DNA of 64,000 nt. Source: Microbacterium sp. zg-Y818 (GTDB taxonomy: Bacteria; Actinomycetota; Actinomycetes; Actinomycetales; Microbacteriaceae). Below, piece after piece: positions 37,966 through 47,106 of the stretch; within the stretch, counting starts at the first letter, position 1; the number at the start of each line of letters is the position of its first letter. The DNA is taken from assembly GCF_030246905.1 (NCBI RefSeq), contig NZ_CP126741.1:2976001-3040000 (forward strand), given 5' to 3'. The translations under genes and the position numbers were made by a program. Below the pieces are notes generated by a model. That model was not told where the DNA came from. It was given only the letters and a program-made list of their open reading frames with translations, and did no database searches.

Positions 37966-38946
37966 TCAGCGCAGTGCCGCGGCACCGCTGCGGTCGAGCA
38001 GTCGACGGAGCCACTCCGCCCGAGCGGCGCGGGCGCGGCGACTGATCTCGGCATCGGGGGCCAGCGCATCGAATCCGTGTGCGCCGCCCGGCCAGACATG
38101 CAGCTCCGCGTCGCCTCCGCAGGCCCAGGACCGAGCCGCATAGGCGACCACCTCGTCACGGAAGGTCTCAGCCGATCCGACATCGAGGAACATGGGCGGG
38201 AGATTCGACAGATCGCTCGCTCGGGCGGGCGAGGCGTAGATCGCCACGTCGTCGCGGTCGGCACCGAGGTAGGCGTTCCACGCCGTCTCGTTGGCCACGC
38301 GGTCCCACGCGCCGACGCCCGCCATCTGGTCTGCCGAGCCCGAGTCGTTGCGGTCATCGAGCATCGGGCACACCAGCAGCTGTCCCAGCAGCGATGGTCC
38401 GCCGCGATCCCGGGCGAGCAGCGCCGTGGCCGCCGCCAGCCCGCCACCGGCGCTGATGCCACCGACGATGACACGGTTGGGGTCGAGGCTCAGCGCATCG
38501 GCGTGCTCCATCAACCAGACCAGCCCTCGGTAGACGTCCTCCACAGGCACGGGGTAGGGGAACTCCGGCGCAAGGCGATACTCGATGGATGCCACGGCGA
38601 GCCCGAGGTCCTGAGCCGTCCCGGCCAGGGCAGGCAGATCGTCGGCCGCGGAGCCGACCACGAGCCCGCCGCCGTGCACGTGATAGAGCACCGGCAGGCG
38701 CGCGCCGCGCCTGCGAGGACGCAGGAGCAGGAGCGCGATGCCGGGGGCGTCCCCCGCCGGGACGAGGTGGCGGGTCAGCGCCAGGCTCCCGCCGAGCGTG
38801 ATCTCGTACTCGCTCGGTGGCACCGCCCGCTCGCGCAGCTCGGCTATGCCCTCGGGGCGCAGCGAGGTGACCACGTCGTCGGTGGTGCGCAGCGCGTGCG
38901 CCACGTCCGGATCGAACGCCGGGGGCGCCCCCGGGCCTTCCCTCAT
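37966..38946 (-). CDS. alpha/beta-hydrolase esterase, hormone-sensitive-lipase type
   Basis: 326 residues. Oxyanion motif HVHGGGLVVGS, nucleophile GGISAGGG (GxSxG), acid Asp in LDVGSAETFRDEV and His in WPGGAHGFDAL: a complete HSL-family triad. No signal peptide, so cytoplasmic. Its ATG overlaps the sugar permease stop (ATGA at 38943-38946), so it is the last gene of a sugar-import operon. It could deacylate imported acetylated or feruloylated oligosaccharides; that is inference. The in-frame extension upstream shadows the permease. Confidence 0.85.
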   Translation of the reverse strand: MREGPGAPPAFDPDVAHALRTTDDVVTSLRPEGIAELRERAVPPSEYEITLGGSLALTRHLVPAGDAPGIALLLLRPRRRGARLPVLYHVHGGGLVVGSAADDLPALAGTAQDLGLAVASIEYRLAPEFPYPVPVEDVYRGLVWLMEHADALSLDPNRVIVGGISAGGGLAAATALLARDRGGPSLLGQLLVCPMLDDRNDSGSADQMAGVGAWDRVANETAWNAYLGADRDDVAIYASPARASDLSNLPPMFLDVGSAETFRDEVVAYAARSWACGGDAELHVWPGGAHGFDALAPDAEISRRARAARAEWLRRLLDRSGAAALR

Positions 38947-39767
38947 CCCTTCACCGAGCCCTGCAGCAGCGCGGCGACGAACTGGCGCTGGAAGACGAGG
39001 AACACCAGCAGCGTCGGAGTGAGGATCAGCAGCGATCCGGCGCACAGCAGCGGGACGTCGGTGCCCCACTGCCCTTGGAAAGCGCCCAGCGCACCGGCCA
39101 TCGTGCGCTTGGTCGGGTCGTCCACGAGCACGACGGCGAGCAGGAACTGGTTCCAGGTCCACAGGAACAGCAGGATCGCGAGCGAAGAGAGCGCGGGGAC
39201 GGACAGCGGCACATGGATGCGCCAGAACAGCTGCCAGGTCGTCGCGCCGTCGATGCGTGCCGCTTCGGAGACGTCCTCGGGCATGTTGACGAAGTGCGCG
39301 CGCATCCAGGTCACCGCGAACGGCATGAACAAGCCGATCAGCGGGAGGATGATCGCCCATCGGGTGTTGAGCAGCCCGAGATCCCTCATCTGGTAGTACA
39401 GCGGCACGATGATGCCCTCGAACGGCAGCGTCAAACCCAGAATGAACGCGATGAACACGATCCGTCCGGCGAACGGCTTGAGATGGCCCAGGGCGAAGCC
39501 CGCCAGCGTCGCGATCAGCAGCGCAACGGGCACCACGCCGAGTTCGATGAGAACGCTGGACCACAGCAGCTCCAGCATCCGCGCGGATTGGAAAGCCAGC
39601 ACGAAGTTGTCCCAGTGCGGCTGGGCCGGCCACACCAGACCGCCCGGATACGTTCCCGGTTCGTGCAGTGCGGTGATGAACAGGCTCACGAACGGGAGGA
39701 TCGTGATGACCATCAGAAGGATCAGCAGCGCCCGCCCGAGCCAGGTCTCGCGTGCGGAGACGATCAT
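38943..39767 (-). CDS. sugar ABC permease, MalG/CUT1 type
   Basis: 274 residues with six membrane helices. The EAA loop is EAARIDGATTWQLFWRIHVPL, typical of CUT1 permeases. MIVSARETWLGRALLILLMV begins the first helix. Coupled to the MalF-type gene (ATGA at 39764-39767) and to the esterase. No cognate ATPase is encoded nearby, which is normal for CUT1 systems that share a common MsiK-like ATPase in actinobacteria. Confidence 0.9.
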   Translation of the reverse strand: MIVSARETWLGRALLILLMVITILPFVSLFITALHEPGTYPGGLVWPAQPHWDNFVLAFQSARMLELLWSSVLIELGVVPVALLIATLAGFALGHLKPFAGRIVFIAFILGLTLPFEGIIVPLYYQMRDLGLLNTRWAIILPLIGLFMPFAVTWMRAHFVNMPEDVSEAARIDGATTWQLFWRIHVPLSVPALSSLAILLFLWTWNQFLLAVVLVDDPTKRTMAGALGAFQGQWGTDVPLLCAGSLLILTPTLLVFLVFQRQFVAALLQGSVKG

Positions 39768-40732
39768 CCGTCGCGTCCTCTCAGGATCCGCTGCATCGGC
39801 AGCACCACGAGCAGCACCAGCACCATCAGCACGATCGCCAGCGCTGACGCGGTGCCGATCTCACGCTCGAAGAACGCCAGGTAATAGATCTGCAGGCCGG
39901 GCACGAGCGTGCTGTTGGCCGGCCCTCCTTGGGTCGAGATGTAGATGATGTCGAAGCTGGCCAGCGCCGAGATCACCGTGACGGTCAGCGCCACCGCGAT
40001 CTCCTGTCGCAAGCTCGGCAAGGTGATGGAGAAGAACTCCCGCACCGGCCCCGCCCCATCGATCCGCGCGGCCTCGTACAGGGCCGGGTCGATCTTCGTC
40101 ATGCCCGCCAGCAGCAGCAGCAGGCACAGCCCCAGCTGCACCCAGGCACCGATCACGCCCACCGCCGGCAAGGCGGTCTGGGTGTCTCCGAGCCACGCCC
40201 GCGTGAGCCCGCCCAGTCCCACCAGCTTCATCAGCTGGTTGACCATGCCGTCGGTGGACAGCTGCCAGGTCCACATGATGCCCGCCGCCACCAAGGGGAT
40301 GACCTGTGGGAGAAAGAGGACCGTGCGCGCGACGGTCGCGAGCCTGCTCGTGGCGATGGCACGGATGAGGTTCGCGGCGAACAGACCGATGACCACCGGC
40401 ACGATGCTGAAATACAGGATCAGTTCGAAGGCGTTGAGGATCGACCCGACCAGGGTGGCGTTGTTGAACACCTCGACGTAGTTCGCGAACCCCGCCCACG
40501 TCGCCGGCCTTATGCCGTCCCACCGGTACATCGAATACTGCACCGACCGCACGATCGGAACCAGCACGAAGGCGATGTAGAACACCGCGGCCGGCAGAAC
40601 CAGCACATAGGCGGCAACCGACCATGACCAGCGCCGCCTGCGCAAGGTCCTTCGCCGGGCGGCCGACGGCCCGCGACCGGCTGCAGCGCCGTCGGGGCGC
40701 GGCGGCGCTGCAGCCTGCTCAGAGGTGGACAT
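39764..40732 (-). CDS. sugar ABC permease, MalF/CUT1 type
   Basis: 322 residues. A basic cytoplasmic N-terminus (about 40 residues rich in Arg/Ala) precedes six helices; the EAA loop is EAARIDGAGPVREFFSITLPSL. Partner of the MalG-type gene. Starts 3 nt after the binding-protein stop. Confidence 0.9.
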   Translation of the reverse strand: MSTSEQAAAPPRPDGAAAGRGPSAARRRTLRRRRWSWSVAAYVLVLPAAVFYIAFVLVPIVRSVQYSMYRWDGIRPATWAGFANYVEVFNNATLVGSILNAFELILYFSIVPVVIGLFAANLIRAIATSRLATVARTVLFLPQVIPLVAAGIMWTWQLSTDGMVNQLMKLVGLGGLTRAWLGDTQTALPAVGVIGAWVQLGLCLLLLLAGMTKIDPALYEAARIDGAGPVREFFSITLPSLRQEIAVALTVTVISALASFDIIYISTQGGPANSTLVPGLQIYYLAFFEREIGTASALAIVLMVLVLLVVLPMQRILRGRDG

Positions 40733-40735
40733 CCG

Positions 40736-42100
40736 TCAGTCGGCGAGTTCGTTCTCGTAGTCCGCCTGCACAGCGCTCAGCAGCTCGGCGGCCTCCACTT
40801 CACCGGCGACAAGCCGCTGGACGTTCGGCGTCCAACTCTGGGCGTAGATGCCGCCTGTGGCGTTGGCGATGAAGTCCATCGCGCCGTTCTGCTCATTGAT
40901 CGCGGTGCCTGCCTTCAGCGTGGCCTCCGTGACGGAGCCCTCGGCCACCTCGGGCATGAACGCGTTCGCCGGTCCCATCGGGTGCGAGCCGCCGACCTCG
41001 ACGGTGATGGTACGTGCCTGTTCGTCGGTCGCGACCCAGTCGAAGAAGAACGCGGCGCAGTCCGGGTTCTCGGCGAACGCCGAGATGCCATATGTCAGCG
41101 GCGCCGACATCGCCCCCTGCGCGCCGCCCTCTTCGAGCGGTGGCATCAGGAAGAACCCCGCTCCCCCGGGCATCTGAGTGTCGAGGTTGCCCGATTCCCA
41201 GTCGCCGCTGAAGATGAACAGGCTCTCGCCGCCGATGAAGCGGCTCATCATCTGCGAGTAGTCCATCGAGTTGACGTCGGGGGCGAAGTAACCCGCTTCC
41301 ACCCAGCGCTGCAGATGCTCTGCGGCGGCGAGGTTCGCGTCGGTGTCGATCGTCGCGTCCGCCTTCTGATAGATCCAGTCGTTGATCGGCGCGGTCTCAC
41401 CGTACGACGCCATCAACCCCTGCAGCGGGAAGAGCAGTCCGCCCGTGGCACCCCCGTTGAACTGGGCGATGGGGGTGATGCCGGCATCCTTGGCTGCCTG
41501 CAGGTAGCCGTCGAACTCCTCGAGGGTGCGCGGAGCCTGGGTCATGCCGATCTGCTCGGCGAGCGCGGTGTTGTAGAACACCCCCGTCATCGAGAAGTTC
41601 AACCCCATGCCGTAGAGCGGACCGTCGCCGCGGCGCCCCTCGTCGTCCACCCGCAGCTGCTCGAGCTGCGACTCGGGCCAGTCGGTCCAGCCGAACGCCT
41701 CGGCGTAGGGGTCCAGGTCCATCAGCAGGCCGCCCGACGCGAGCTCCGACATCTGCGGCAGGCGCATGAGGTCCGGCGGCGAGTCCTGCAGCACGCGGGG
41801 CGCGTTCTGGGTGAGGACGGCGAACTGGTCTTCGCGGATGTCGAAGGTCACGTTGGGGTACTGCTCGGTGAACTCCTCCGCGAGCACGCTCGGCAAGGGG
41901 AAGCCCGTCTCGGCGTACATGCTGAGCTCGACGTCCTCGTCGCCGCAGGTGGGCGCCCCGTCGGCGAAGTCGGGCCTCTCGGACTGCTCGGGGGCCGCGG
42001 TCCCCCCGGGCGGCGCACACGCCGTGACGGCGAAAGCCGAGGCGAGCAGAACCCCCGCCACTGCCAGGGGACGCATTCGAAGATCCTGTGATCGAGACAC
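40736..42100 (-). CDS. sugar ABC substrate-binding lipoprotein, CUT1 type
   Basis: 454 residues. Signal with basic start then GVLLASAFAVTAC lipobox; the body is an extracellular solute-binding protein family 1 type, with ITPIAQFNGGATGGLLFPL and FIGGESLFIFSGDWESGNL. Start GTG 42100 is favoured by AAGGGAG upstream; ATG 42076 also gives a complete signal peptide. Divergent from the LacI gene. The sugar cannot be deduced. Confidence 0.88.
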   Translation of the reverse strand: MSRSQDLRMRPLAVAGVLLASAFAVTACAPPGGTAAPEQSERPDFADGAPTCGDEDVELSMYAETGFPLPSVLAEEFTEQYPNVTFDIREDQFAVLTQNAPRVLQDSPPDLMRLPQMSELASGGLLMDLDPYAEAFGWTDWPESQLEQLRVDDEGRRGDGPLYGMGLNFSMTGVFYNTALAEQIGMTQAPRTLEEFDGYLQAAKDAGITPIAQFNGGATGGLLFPLQGLMASYGETAPINDWIYQKADATIDTDANLAAAEHLQRWVEAGYFAPDVNSMDYSQMMSRFIGGESLFIFSGDWESGNLDTQMPGGAGFFLMPPLEEGGAQGAMSAPLTYGISAFAENPDCAAFFFDWVATDEQARTITVEVGGSHPMGPANAFMPEVAEGSVTEATLKAGTAINEQNGAMDFIANATGGIYAQSWTPNVQRLVAGEVEAAELLSAVQADYENELAD

Positions 42101-42156
42101 CGGTGTCTCCCTTCATCGTGGATGGTGCAGTCAGGGCGCGAAACGTCGGGAAAACG

Positions 42157-42174
42157 TGCTAAATCGCGTTAGCA
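42157..42174. promoter_or_regulatory. putative LacI operator (TGCTAA inverted repeat)
   Basis: TGCTAA-ATCGCG-TTAGCA is a perfect 6-bp inverted repeat with a 6-bp spacer between the divergent binding-protein and LacI genes. It is AT-rich in a GC-rich setting and has the length of a LacI/GalR operator. Binding by the adjacent LacI protein is inferred. Confidence 0.7.
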
Positions 42175-42271
42175 ATGTCATGATGCTCTGCGTGCCCGAC
42201 CTTTGTCAACGGCCCGAGCGGCCGGGGGGCGGGCGGGTGCGCGGATAGGATCGTCGCGGAACGGAGAGGCT

Positions 42272-43348
42272 GTGGGTCGAGGAAGAGTCAGGCTGGCCGA
42301 CGTGGCCCGCGCAGCCGGAGTCTCGCGCACCACGGCATCCCTCGTCCTGTCAGATCGCGGCGACGAGCTGCGCATCTCCGCGGCGTCGCAGGAGCGGGTG
42401 CGCCTGGTGGCATCCGAACTCGGCTACCGCCCCAACGTCGTCTCGTCGGAGTTGCGACGCGGCTCCAGCCGCACGATCGGTTTCATCTCCGACACCATCG
42501 CCACCTCGCAGCTCGCCGGCGACATGATCAAGGGCGCCCTCGGCCATGCGCACCGCAACGGGTACATGCTCTTCATCGGGGAATCCGAAGGCGACCTCGA
42601 TGAAGAGGAGCGCATCATCGAAGCCATGCTCGACCGGCAGGTCGACGGCTTCGTGATCGCGTCGATGTTCACGAGGGAGCGGCCGCTGCCGTCGAATCTG
42701 AAGGGTCAGTCAGCGGTGCTGCTCAACGCGCTGCCCGAACGCGCACGAACGGTGCGCGCGGTGATCCCCGACGAGTACACGGCGGGACGCGACGCAGTGG
42801 AGCTGCTGCTGCGCGCCGGCCACGAGCGCGTGCACCTGATCGGCGCCGGGCCGGAGCAGGCCGACGTTCCTGCGCAGACCGTCGCCGGGCGCGAGCGTCT
42901 CGCCGGCATCCTCGATGCCCTGGCGGATGCCGGACTGGCGCCGGCCAGCGGGCACCTGTGCCAGGTGTGGCTGCCACAGGACGGCTGGAAGGCGACCGCC
43001 CGGCTGCTGGCGACGGGCGTGCGGCACGAGGCGCTCATCACCTTCAACGACCGGCTCGCCTTCGGTGCCTACCAGGCGTTGCAGGAGGCAGGCATGACCG
43101 TGCCGTCGGACATGTCGATCGTGTCGTTCGACGATCACCAGCTCGCCGGCTGGCTGCACCCGGGGCTGACCACCTTCGCCATCCCCCACCATGAACTCGG
43201 CCAGCGCGCCATCGAGCTGCTGCTGGATGAGGCCCTCCCCGAAGAGAATCCGGTCGAGCGGCTGCGCATGCCGGCGCGCATCAGAGGTTCGGTGGGCCCG
43301 CCGGGCCACCCCGCTCACGTCAGCGGAGGCACTGCGCCGCCGGGGTGA
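42272..43348 (+). CDS. LacI-family regulator
   Basis: 358 residues. LacI helix-turn-helix VRLADVARAAGVSRTTASLVL, hinge region GYRPNVVSSELRR, then the periplasmic-binding-like sensor (IGFISDTIATSQLAGDMIKGAL through SIVSFDDHQLAGWLHPGL). GTG start at 42272 preceded by GGAGAGG; the frame opens at 42203. It should control the divergent sugar importer and esterase. Confidence 0.9.
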   Translation: MGRGRVRLADVARAAGVSRTTASLVLSDRGDELRISAASQERVRLVASELGYRPNVVSSELRRGSSRTIGFISDTIATSQLAGDMIKGALGHAHRNGYMLFIGESEGDLDEEERIIEAMLDRQVDGFVIASMFTRERPLPSNLKGQSAVLLNALPERARTVRAVIPDEYTAGRDAVELLLRAGHERVHLIGAGPEQADVPAQTVAGRERLAGILDALADAGLAPASGHLCQVWLPQDGWKATARLLATGVRHEALITFNDRLAFGAYQALQEAGMTVPSDMSIVSFDDHQLAGWLHPGLTTFAIPHHELGQRAIELLLDEALPEENPVERLRMPARIRGSVGPPGHPAHVSGGTAPPG

Positions 43349-43457
43349 GACGCGCTCGGCCCGTGCGCCCGCCACGTGTCACCCACGGAGCCGCTCCGGC
43401 GAACCGCTCCACGGAGCCGCCCCGGGGAGCCGCCCCCGGGGAGGAGCCACCCCCGGG
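43349..43457. repeat. GC-rich degenerate tandem repeat after lacI
   Basis: The 3' flank of lacI is built from imperfect repeats of GGAGCCGC-like and CCCCGGGGAG-like units (five or so copies between 43386 and 43462), running straight into the 71-bp dyad element at 43458. No gene. Some strong secondary structure is expected and could end transcription. Confidence 0.5.
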
Positions 43458-43528
43458 GAGCCGCTCCGGTGTCACTTCCGTACTGTCCCCGCGCACATCA
43501 CCCGCCATTCGCGACACTCGAGGAGCGC
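43458..43528. repeat. 71-bp dyad repeat, copy 1
   Basis: Starts GAGCCGCTCCGGTGTC and ends TTCGCGACACTCGAGGAGCGC. Two further copies of exactly 71 bp are at 50954-51024 and 51047-51117, with conserved ends and a variable middle. The end arms are complementary (CCGGTGTC / GACACYBG). It lies 46 nt beyond the 3' end of the pentonate operon. Confidence 0.7.
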
Positions 43529-43574
43529 TCGCACCCGCGCGGGTCCGCTTGCTACCAGCGCGGAGCTGCTCCGG

Positions 43575-45038
43575 TCAGCGCAGGAGCCGACCCAGGTCGA
43601 CTTCTCTCGGGACGTCACCCGCCCGGTGTTCGGAGAGGGCGTCCGGCAACATGTCGTCGGGGAACCCCTGGTAGGCGATGGGGCGCAAGAACCGTTCGAC
43701 GGCGCGAGCACCCACCGAGGTGAAACCGGGTGAGGTCGTCGCGGGGTAAGGGCCGCCGTGCACCATCGCGGGAGACACGATCACCCCGGTGGGCCAGCCG
43801 TCGTAGACCAGGCGCCCGGCGTGCAGGGCCAGCTCGTCCACAAGCTCGCGGATTCCCCCGTCCATCGACGACGACGCCTGCACGGTGGCCGTCAGCGTGC
43901 CGCCCACGGCACGTGCTGCACGGAGGAGATCCGACGGATCGTCGTACTCGACCACGAGCGCACTGGGGCCGAATCGTTCCTCGGCCAATGCCTCGCTGTG
44001 CGCGAGGAATGTCTGCATCGACGCGCGGAACAGGGCCGGGCGAACCTCGTCGAGATCGGCGCTGCCGGTGCGGAGGACGTCGATTCCGGCAACTTCGGTG
44101 AACGTCTCACCGACCGCCTCGTAGCCGGAGCGGATGCGCTCATTGAGCAGGCGGGCAGGCCCCACCCCGTCGACAGCAGCGGCCGCGCGCTCCGCGAAAC
44201 CGGACCCTTGCGGCACGAACACCAGACCCGGTTTCGTGCAGAGCTGGCCGTTGCCCAGCGTGTACGAGGCCACGAAGGCGGTGGCGAGATCTTCGACGTG
44301 CGCGCGTGCAGCCTCGACCGTCACGAACACCGGGTTCAGGCTCCCCTGCTCTCCGAAGAAGGGGATGGGATCCGGCCGCCGCGCGGCCACGTCGAACAGT
44401 GCCCTCCCCCCGACGGTCGAACCGGTGAACGCCGCTGCGCGGATCGCCGGATGCTGAAGCAGCCGGATCCCCGCCTGTTCTCCGTGCACCATGCTGAAGA
44501 CAGCGGGGGCGAAGCCGTCCGATCGGACCGCCTCGTGCACGATCTCGGCCGTCGCCTCGGACAGGCGCGGGTGGCCCGGATGCGCCTTGACGATGGTCGG
44601 GCACCCGACGGCCAAGGCGGAGGCGGTGTCGCCGCCCGCCACGCTGAATGCGAAGGGGAAATTGCTTGCGGCGAACACGGCGACCGGGCCGACGGGACGG
44701 TTGATCGAGCGCAGGTCGGGAGCCGGACCGCCGACGGGGTAATCAGGATCGGTGTGCTCGACGACGGCGTGGAGATGGCGCCCGGAGCGGACCAGATGGG
44801 CGAATGCGCGCAGCTGATACGCCGTCCGGACGACTTCGCCCGCCAACCGCTGTGGAGGCATGTGGGTCTCTGCGGCAGCGATCTCCACCAACGCCTCGCT
44901 GCGGCTCTCCATGCCGGCGGCGATCGATTCCAGCAATCCCGCACGTGCCGCTGCAGGCGCAGCGGCGTAAGCCGGGAACACGTCGTGCGCAGCAGCGGCG
45001 TGCGCGCCGACCTGTTCGACAGTGGTGTCCGCGCTCAT
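43575..45038 (-). CDS. alpha-ketoglutarate semialdehyde dehydrogenase
   Basis: 487 residues of the NADP-dependent KGSADH (2,5-dioxovalerate dehydrogenase) group. Catalytic Cys267 is in LGNGQLCTKPG, with the Glu in PFFGEQGSLNP and the cofactor region AASNFPFAFSVAGGD; this NFPFAF pattern marks KGSADH. It oxidises 2,5-dioxopentanoate to alpha-ketoglutarate, the last step of the oxidative pentose and hexarate routes. ATG overlaps the FAH-gene stop. Last gene of the operon. Confidence 0.88.
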   Translation of the reverse strand: MSADTTVEQVGAHAAAAHDVFPAYAAAPAAARAGLLESIAAGMESRSEALVEIAAAETHMPPQRLAGEVVRTAYQLRAFAHLVRSGRHLHAVVEHTDPDYPVGGPAPDLRSINRPVGPVAVFAASNFPFAFSVAGGDTASALAVGCPTIVKAHPGHPRLSEATAEIVHEAVRSDGFAPAVFSMVHGEQAGIRLLQHPAIRAAAFTGSTVGGRALFDVAARRPDPIPFFGEQGSLNPVFVTVEAARAHVEDLATAFVASYTLGNGQLCTKPGLVFVPQGSGFAERAAAAVDGVGPARLLNERIRSGYEAVGETFTEVAGIDVLRTGSADLDEVRPALFRASMQTFLAHSEALAEERFGPSALVVEYDDPSDLLRAARAVGGTLTATVQASSSMDGGIRELVDELALHAGRLVYDGWPTGVIVSPAMVHGGPYPATTSPGFTSVGARAVERFLRPIAYQGFPDDMLPDALSEHRAGDVPREVDLGRLLR

Positions 45039-45886
45039 AGACTCCGTCCCTCCCCCCAGTGGGCGAGACCACGCACCACCGGATTACGCAGGCGTCCCAG
45101 CCCGCTGATCTCGATGTCGACAACATCCCCGCTCTGCAGCGAGAACTCTTCCGGCGGGACGATGCCCGTCCCCGTCGAGAGCCACGCACCGTCTGGGAAG
45201 ACGTCGCCCCGGAAGAGGTAGGACACCAGCGTGTCCACTGGGCGCGCGAGCTGGTCGGTCGACGTCTGGTCGGCGAACACCACCCGTCCGTCACGTTCGA
45301 TGCTCACCTGGATAGTCAGGTCGCCGTGGTCCACCTCCCACGCCGGTCGCAGAAACAGGCCCACAGCGCACGCGCCGGCATAGACCTTGGCTTGTGGCAG
45401 GTAGAGCGGGTTCTCACCCTCGATCGACCGAGAGGACATGTCGTTGCAGATCGAGTAGGCGACGATCTCTCCGTAAGCGTTGACGACGGCGGCCAGCTCC
45501 GGCTCGGGGACGTCCCAGGCCGAGTCGTCACGGATGCCGACCGGATCGCCGTCGGTACCCACCCGCCAGGCGACGCTCTTGAAGAAGAGCTCGGGGCGGT
45601 CGGCCTCGTATACGCGGTCGTAGACGTCGGGCACCGCCGCCTCCGCCATGCGGGCGGCGCGTGAACGCAGGTAGGTGACCCCGCTCGCCCAGATCTCCGT
45701 CCGCCCGTCCACGGGCGCGATCAAGCGACCCGGCTCCGTGGGCGGAAGGTCTGAGCTGAGCAGCGCCTGCAGTTCTGCGCGCGTCAGTCTGAGAAGCTCG
45801 GCCATGGAGTCCGCCGGGAGGCGGGACCAGAGCCCTCCCGTTTCCCTCAGGACGGCTCCGTCATCGCGTCGGCACAGTCGCATCAC
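45035..45886 (-). CDS. FAH-family 2-keto-3-deoxy-pentonate dehydratase
   Basis: 283 residues of the fumarylacetoacetate-hydrolase superfamily. AVVNAYGEIVAYSICNDMSSRSIEG and LPQAKVYAGACAVG match 2-keto-3-deoxy-D-xylonate/L-arabinonate dehydratases (XylX/KdaD type) that give 2,5-dioxopentanoate. Its place between a sugar-acid dehydratase and KGSADH fits exactly. GTG 45886 (overlapping the previous stop as GTGA) or ATG 45883; AAAGGAG precedes both. Confidence 0.85.
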   Translation of the reverse strand: MMRLCRRDDGAVLRETGGLWSRLPADSMAELLRLTRAELQALLSSDLPPTEPGRLIAPVDGRTEIWASGVTYLRSRAARMAEAAVPDVYDRVYEADRPELFFKSVAWRVGTDGDPVGIRDDSAWDVPEPELAAVVNAYGEIVAYSICNDMSSRSIEGENPLYLPQAKVYAGACAVGLFLRPAWEVDHGDLTIQVSIERDGRVVFADQTSTDQLARPVDTLVSYLFRGDVFPDGAWLSTGTGIVPPEEFSLQSGDVVDIEISGLGRLRNPVVRGLAHWGEGRSL

Positions 45887-47106
45887 GCGCTCCTTTCGTG
45901 GGCGAGGACCGCCCCCGGGCCGGTGACGTCAGCACGATGGAAGTACGACCGGGCGTCGTCCGGTCGTATATCCGCCACCGCGTCGTTGAACAACCGCATC
46001 GGATGCGGCGAGTACGGGTGCTCGGCGATCGCATCAAGATCTAGGGTGATGCCCAGTCCGACCCGGTCGGGGATCATCACGTCACCCTCCGGCGTCAGCA
46101 GGAGCTGTTCATCGGAGATCTCGGTTCGCCACGGGACGTCGACAGCCATGATCTCGAGGTAGCGGAAGTTCGGCAGCGCAGCCGCCAGCTGCAGCGTTGC
46201 AGCGGTACTCAGCGGCCCGCTCGGATTGTGAGGCGCGAAGGGCACGTAGTGCACCGAGGCGAGCGTAGAGAGGAAGCTCAGCTCTGAGAGCCCTCCCGCA
46301 TGGGTGACGTCGGGCTGGATGTAGTCGACCGCTCCGCGCGCCAGGACGGGCGCGAAGGCATGCCGACCGAACCAGCGTTCACCTGCGGCGATGGGAACCG
46401 GTGACTTCGTACGGATCTCCACCAGCGCGTCGATGCCGTCCGGAGGGCTCGGCTCCTCGAAGAACACTGGCTGGAAGGGTTCGAGCGCACGGGATACACG
46501 GATGGCAGTGGGCACGTCGAAGCGACCGTGACCCTCGATGAAGAGTTCCACGCCATCGCCGACGGCCTCGCGAACGGCGGCGACCGGCTCGAGCATGCGG
46601 CTCAGGTCGCGGGCGCTGACGGTGAGGTCCGCTGCTTCGAACGGGTCCCACTTCAGGCCGCGGAAACCCTGCTCCACCGTGGCGACGGCGGCTTCGGCGA
46701 AGTCGGCCGGCGTCACCGCCCCCGAGAACCACCCGTTGGCATAGGCGCGCACACGGTCGCGGTACCTGCCGCCGAGCAGTTCGTATACCGGAACGCCGAG
46801 CGCGCGGGCCTTCACATCCCACAGCGCCGTCTCCAGCGCACTCAGCGCCGTCATCGTGACCGGTCCGCCACGCCAGTAACCGTCGCGGTGCAGCTCGTAG
46901 ATCAGGTGCGAGATGCGTGACGGGTCCTTGCCTCGCACAGCTTCCGCGAGGATCTTCACCGCGCCGCGGATGGCGTGCTCCTGCCCTTCCAGGGTCGCCT
47001 CCGCGACCCCGACGAGGCCCTCATCTGTGTGCAGTCGCACGAAAACCAAGTTCGTGCGGTAGAAGTCCACCACAACGGTTTCGAGGTCGGTGATTCTCAA
47101 CATCAT
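45883..47106 (-). CDS. enolase-superfamily sugar-acid dehydratase
   Basis: 407 residues. Mandelate-racemase/galactonate-dehydratase-like: metal ligand Glu191 and base His193 (FIEGHGRF), Glu217/218 (FFEEPS), Glu243 (AAGERWF) and His293 (APHNPSG). It would dehydrate a pentonate (arabinonate or xylonate) to the 2-keto-3-deoxy acid. D-galactonate is the classical substrate of near relatives, but the KGSADH and FAH genes favour a pentonate or hexarate. Start ATGATG at 47103-47106 overlaps the permease stop; the frame open to 47316 is a shadow. Confidence 0.85.
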   Translation of the reverse strand: MMLRITDLETVVVDFYRTNLVFVRLHTDEGLVGVAEATLEGQEHAIRGAVKILAEAVRGKDPSRISHLIYELHRDGYWRGGPVTMTALSALETALWDVKARALGVPVYELLGGRYRDRVRAYANGWFSGAVTPADFAEAAVATVEQGFRGLKWDPFEAADLTVSARDLSRMLEPVAAVREAVGDGVELFIEGHGRFDVPTAIRVSRALEPFQPVFFEEPSPPDGIDALVEIRTKSPVPIAAGERWFGRHAFAPVLARGAVDYIQPDVTHAGGLSELSFLSTLASVHYVPFAPHNPSGPLSTAATLQLAAALPNFRYLEIMAVDVPWRTEISDEQLLLTPEGDVMIPDRVGLGITLDLDAIAEHPYSPHPMRLFNDAVADIRPDDARSYFHRADVTGPGAVLAHERSA

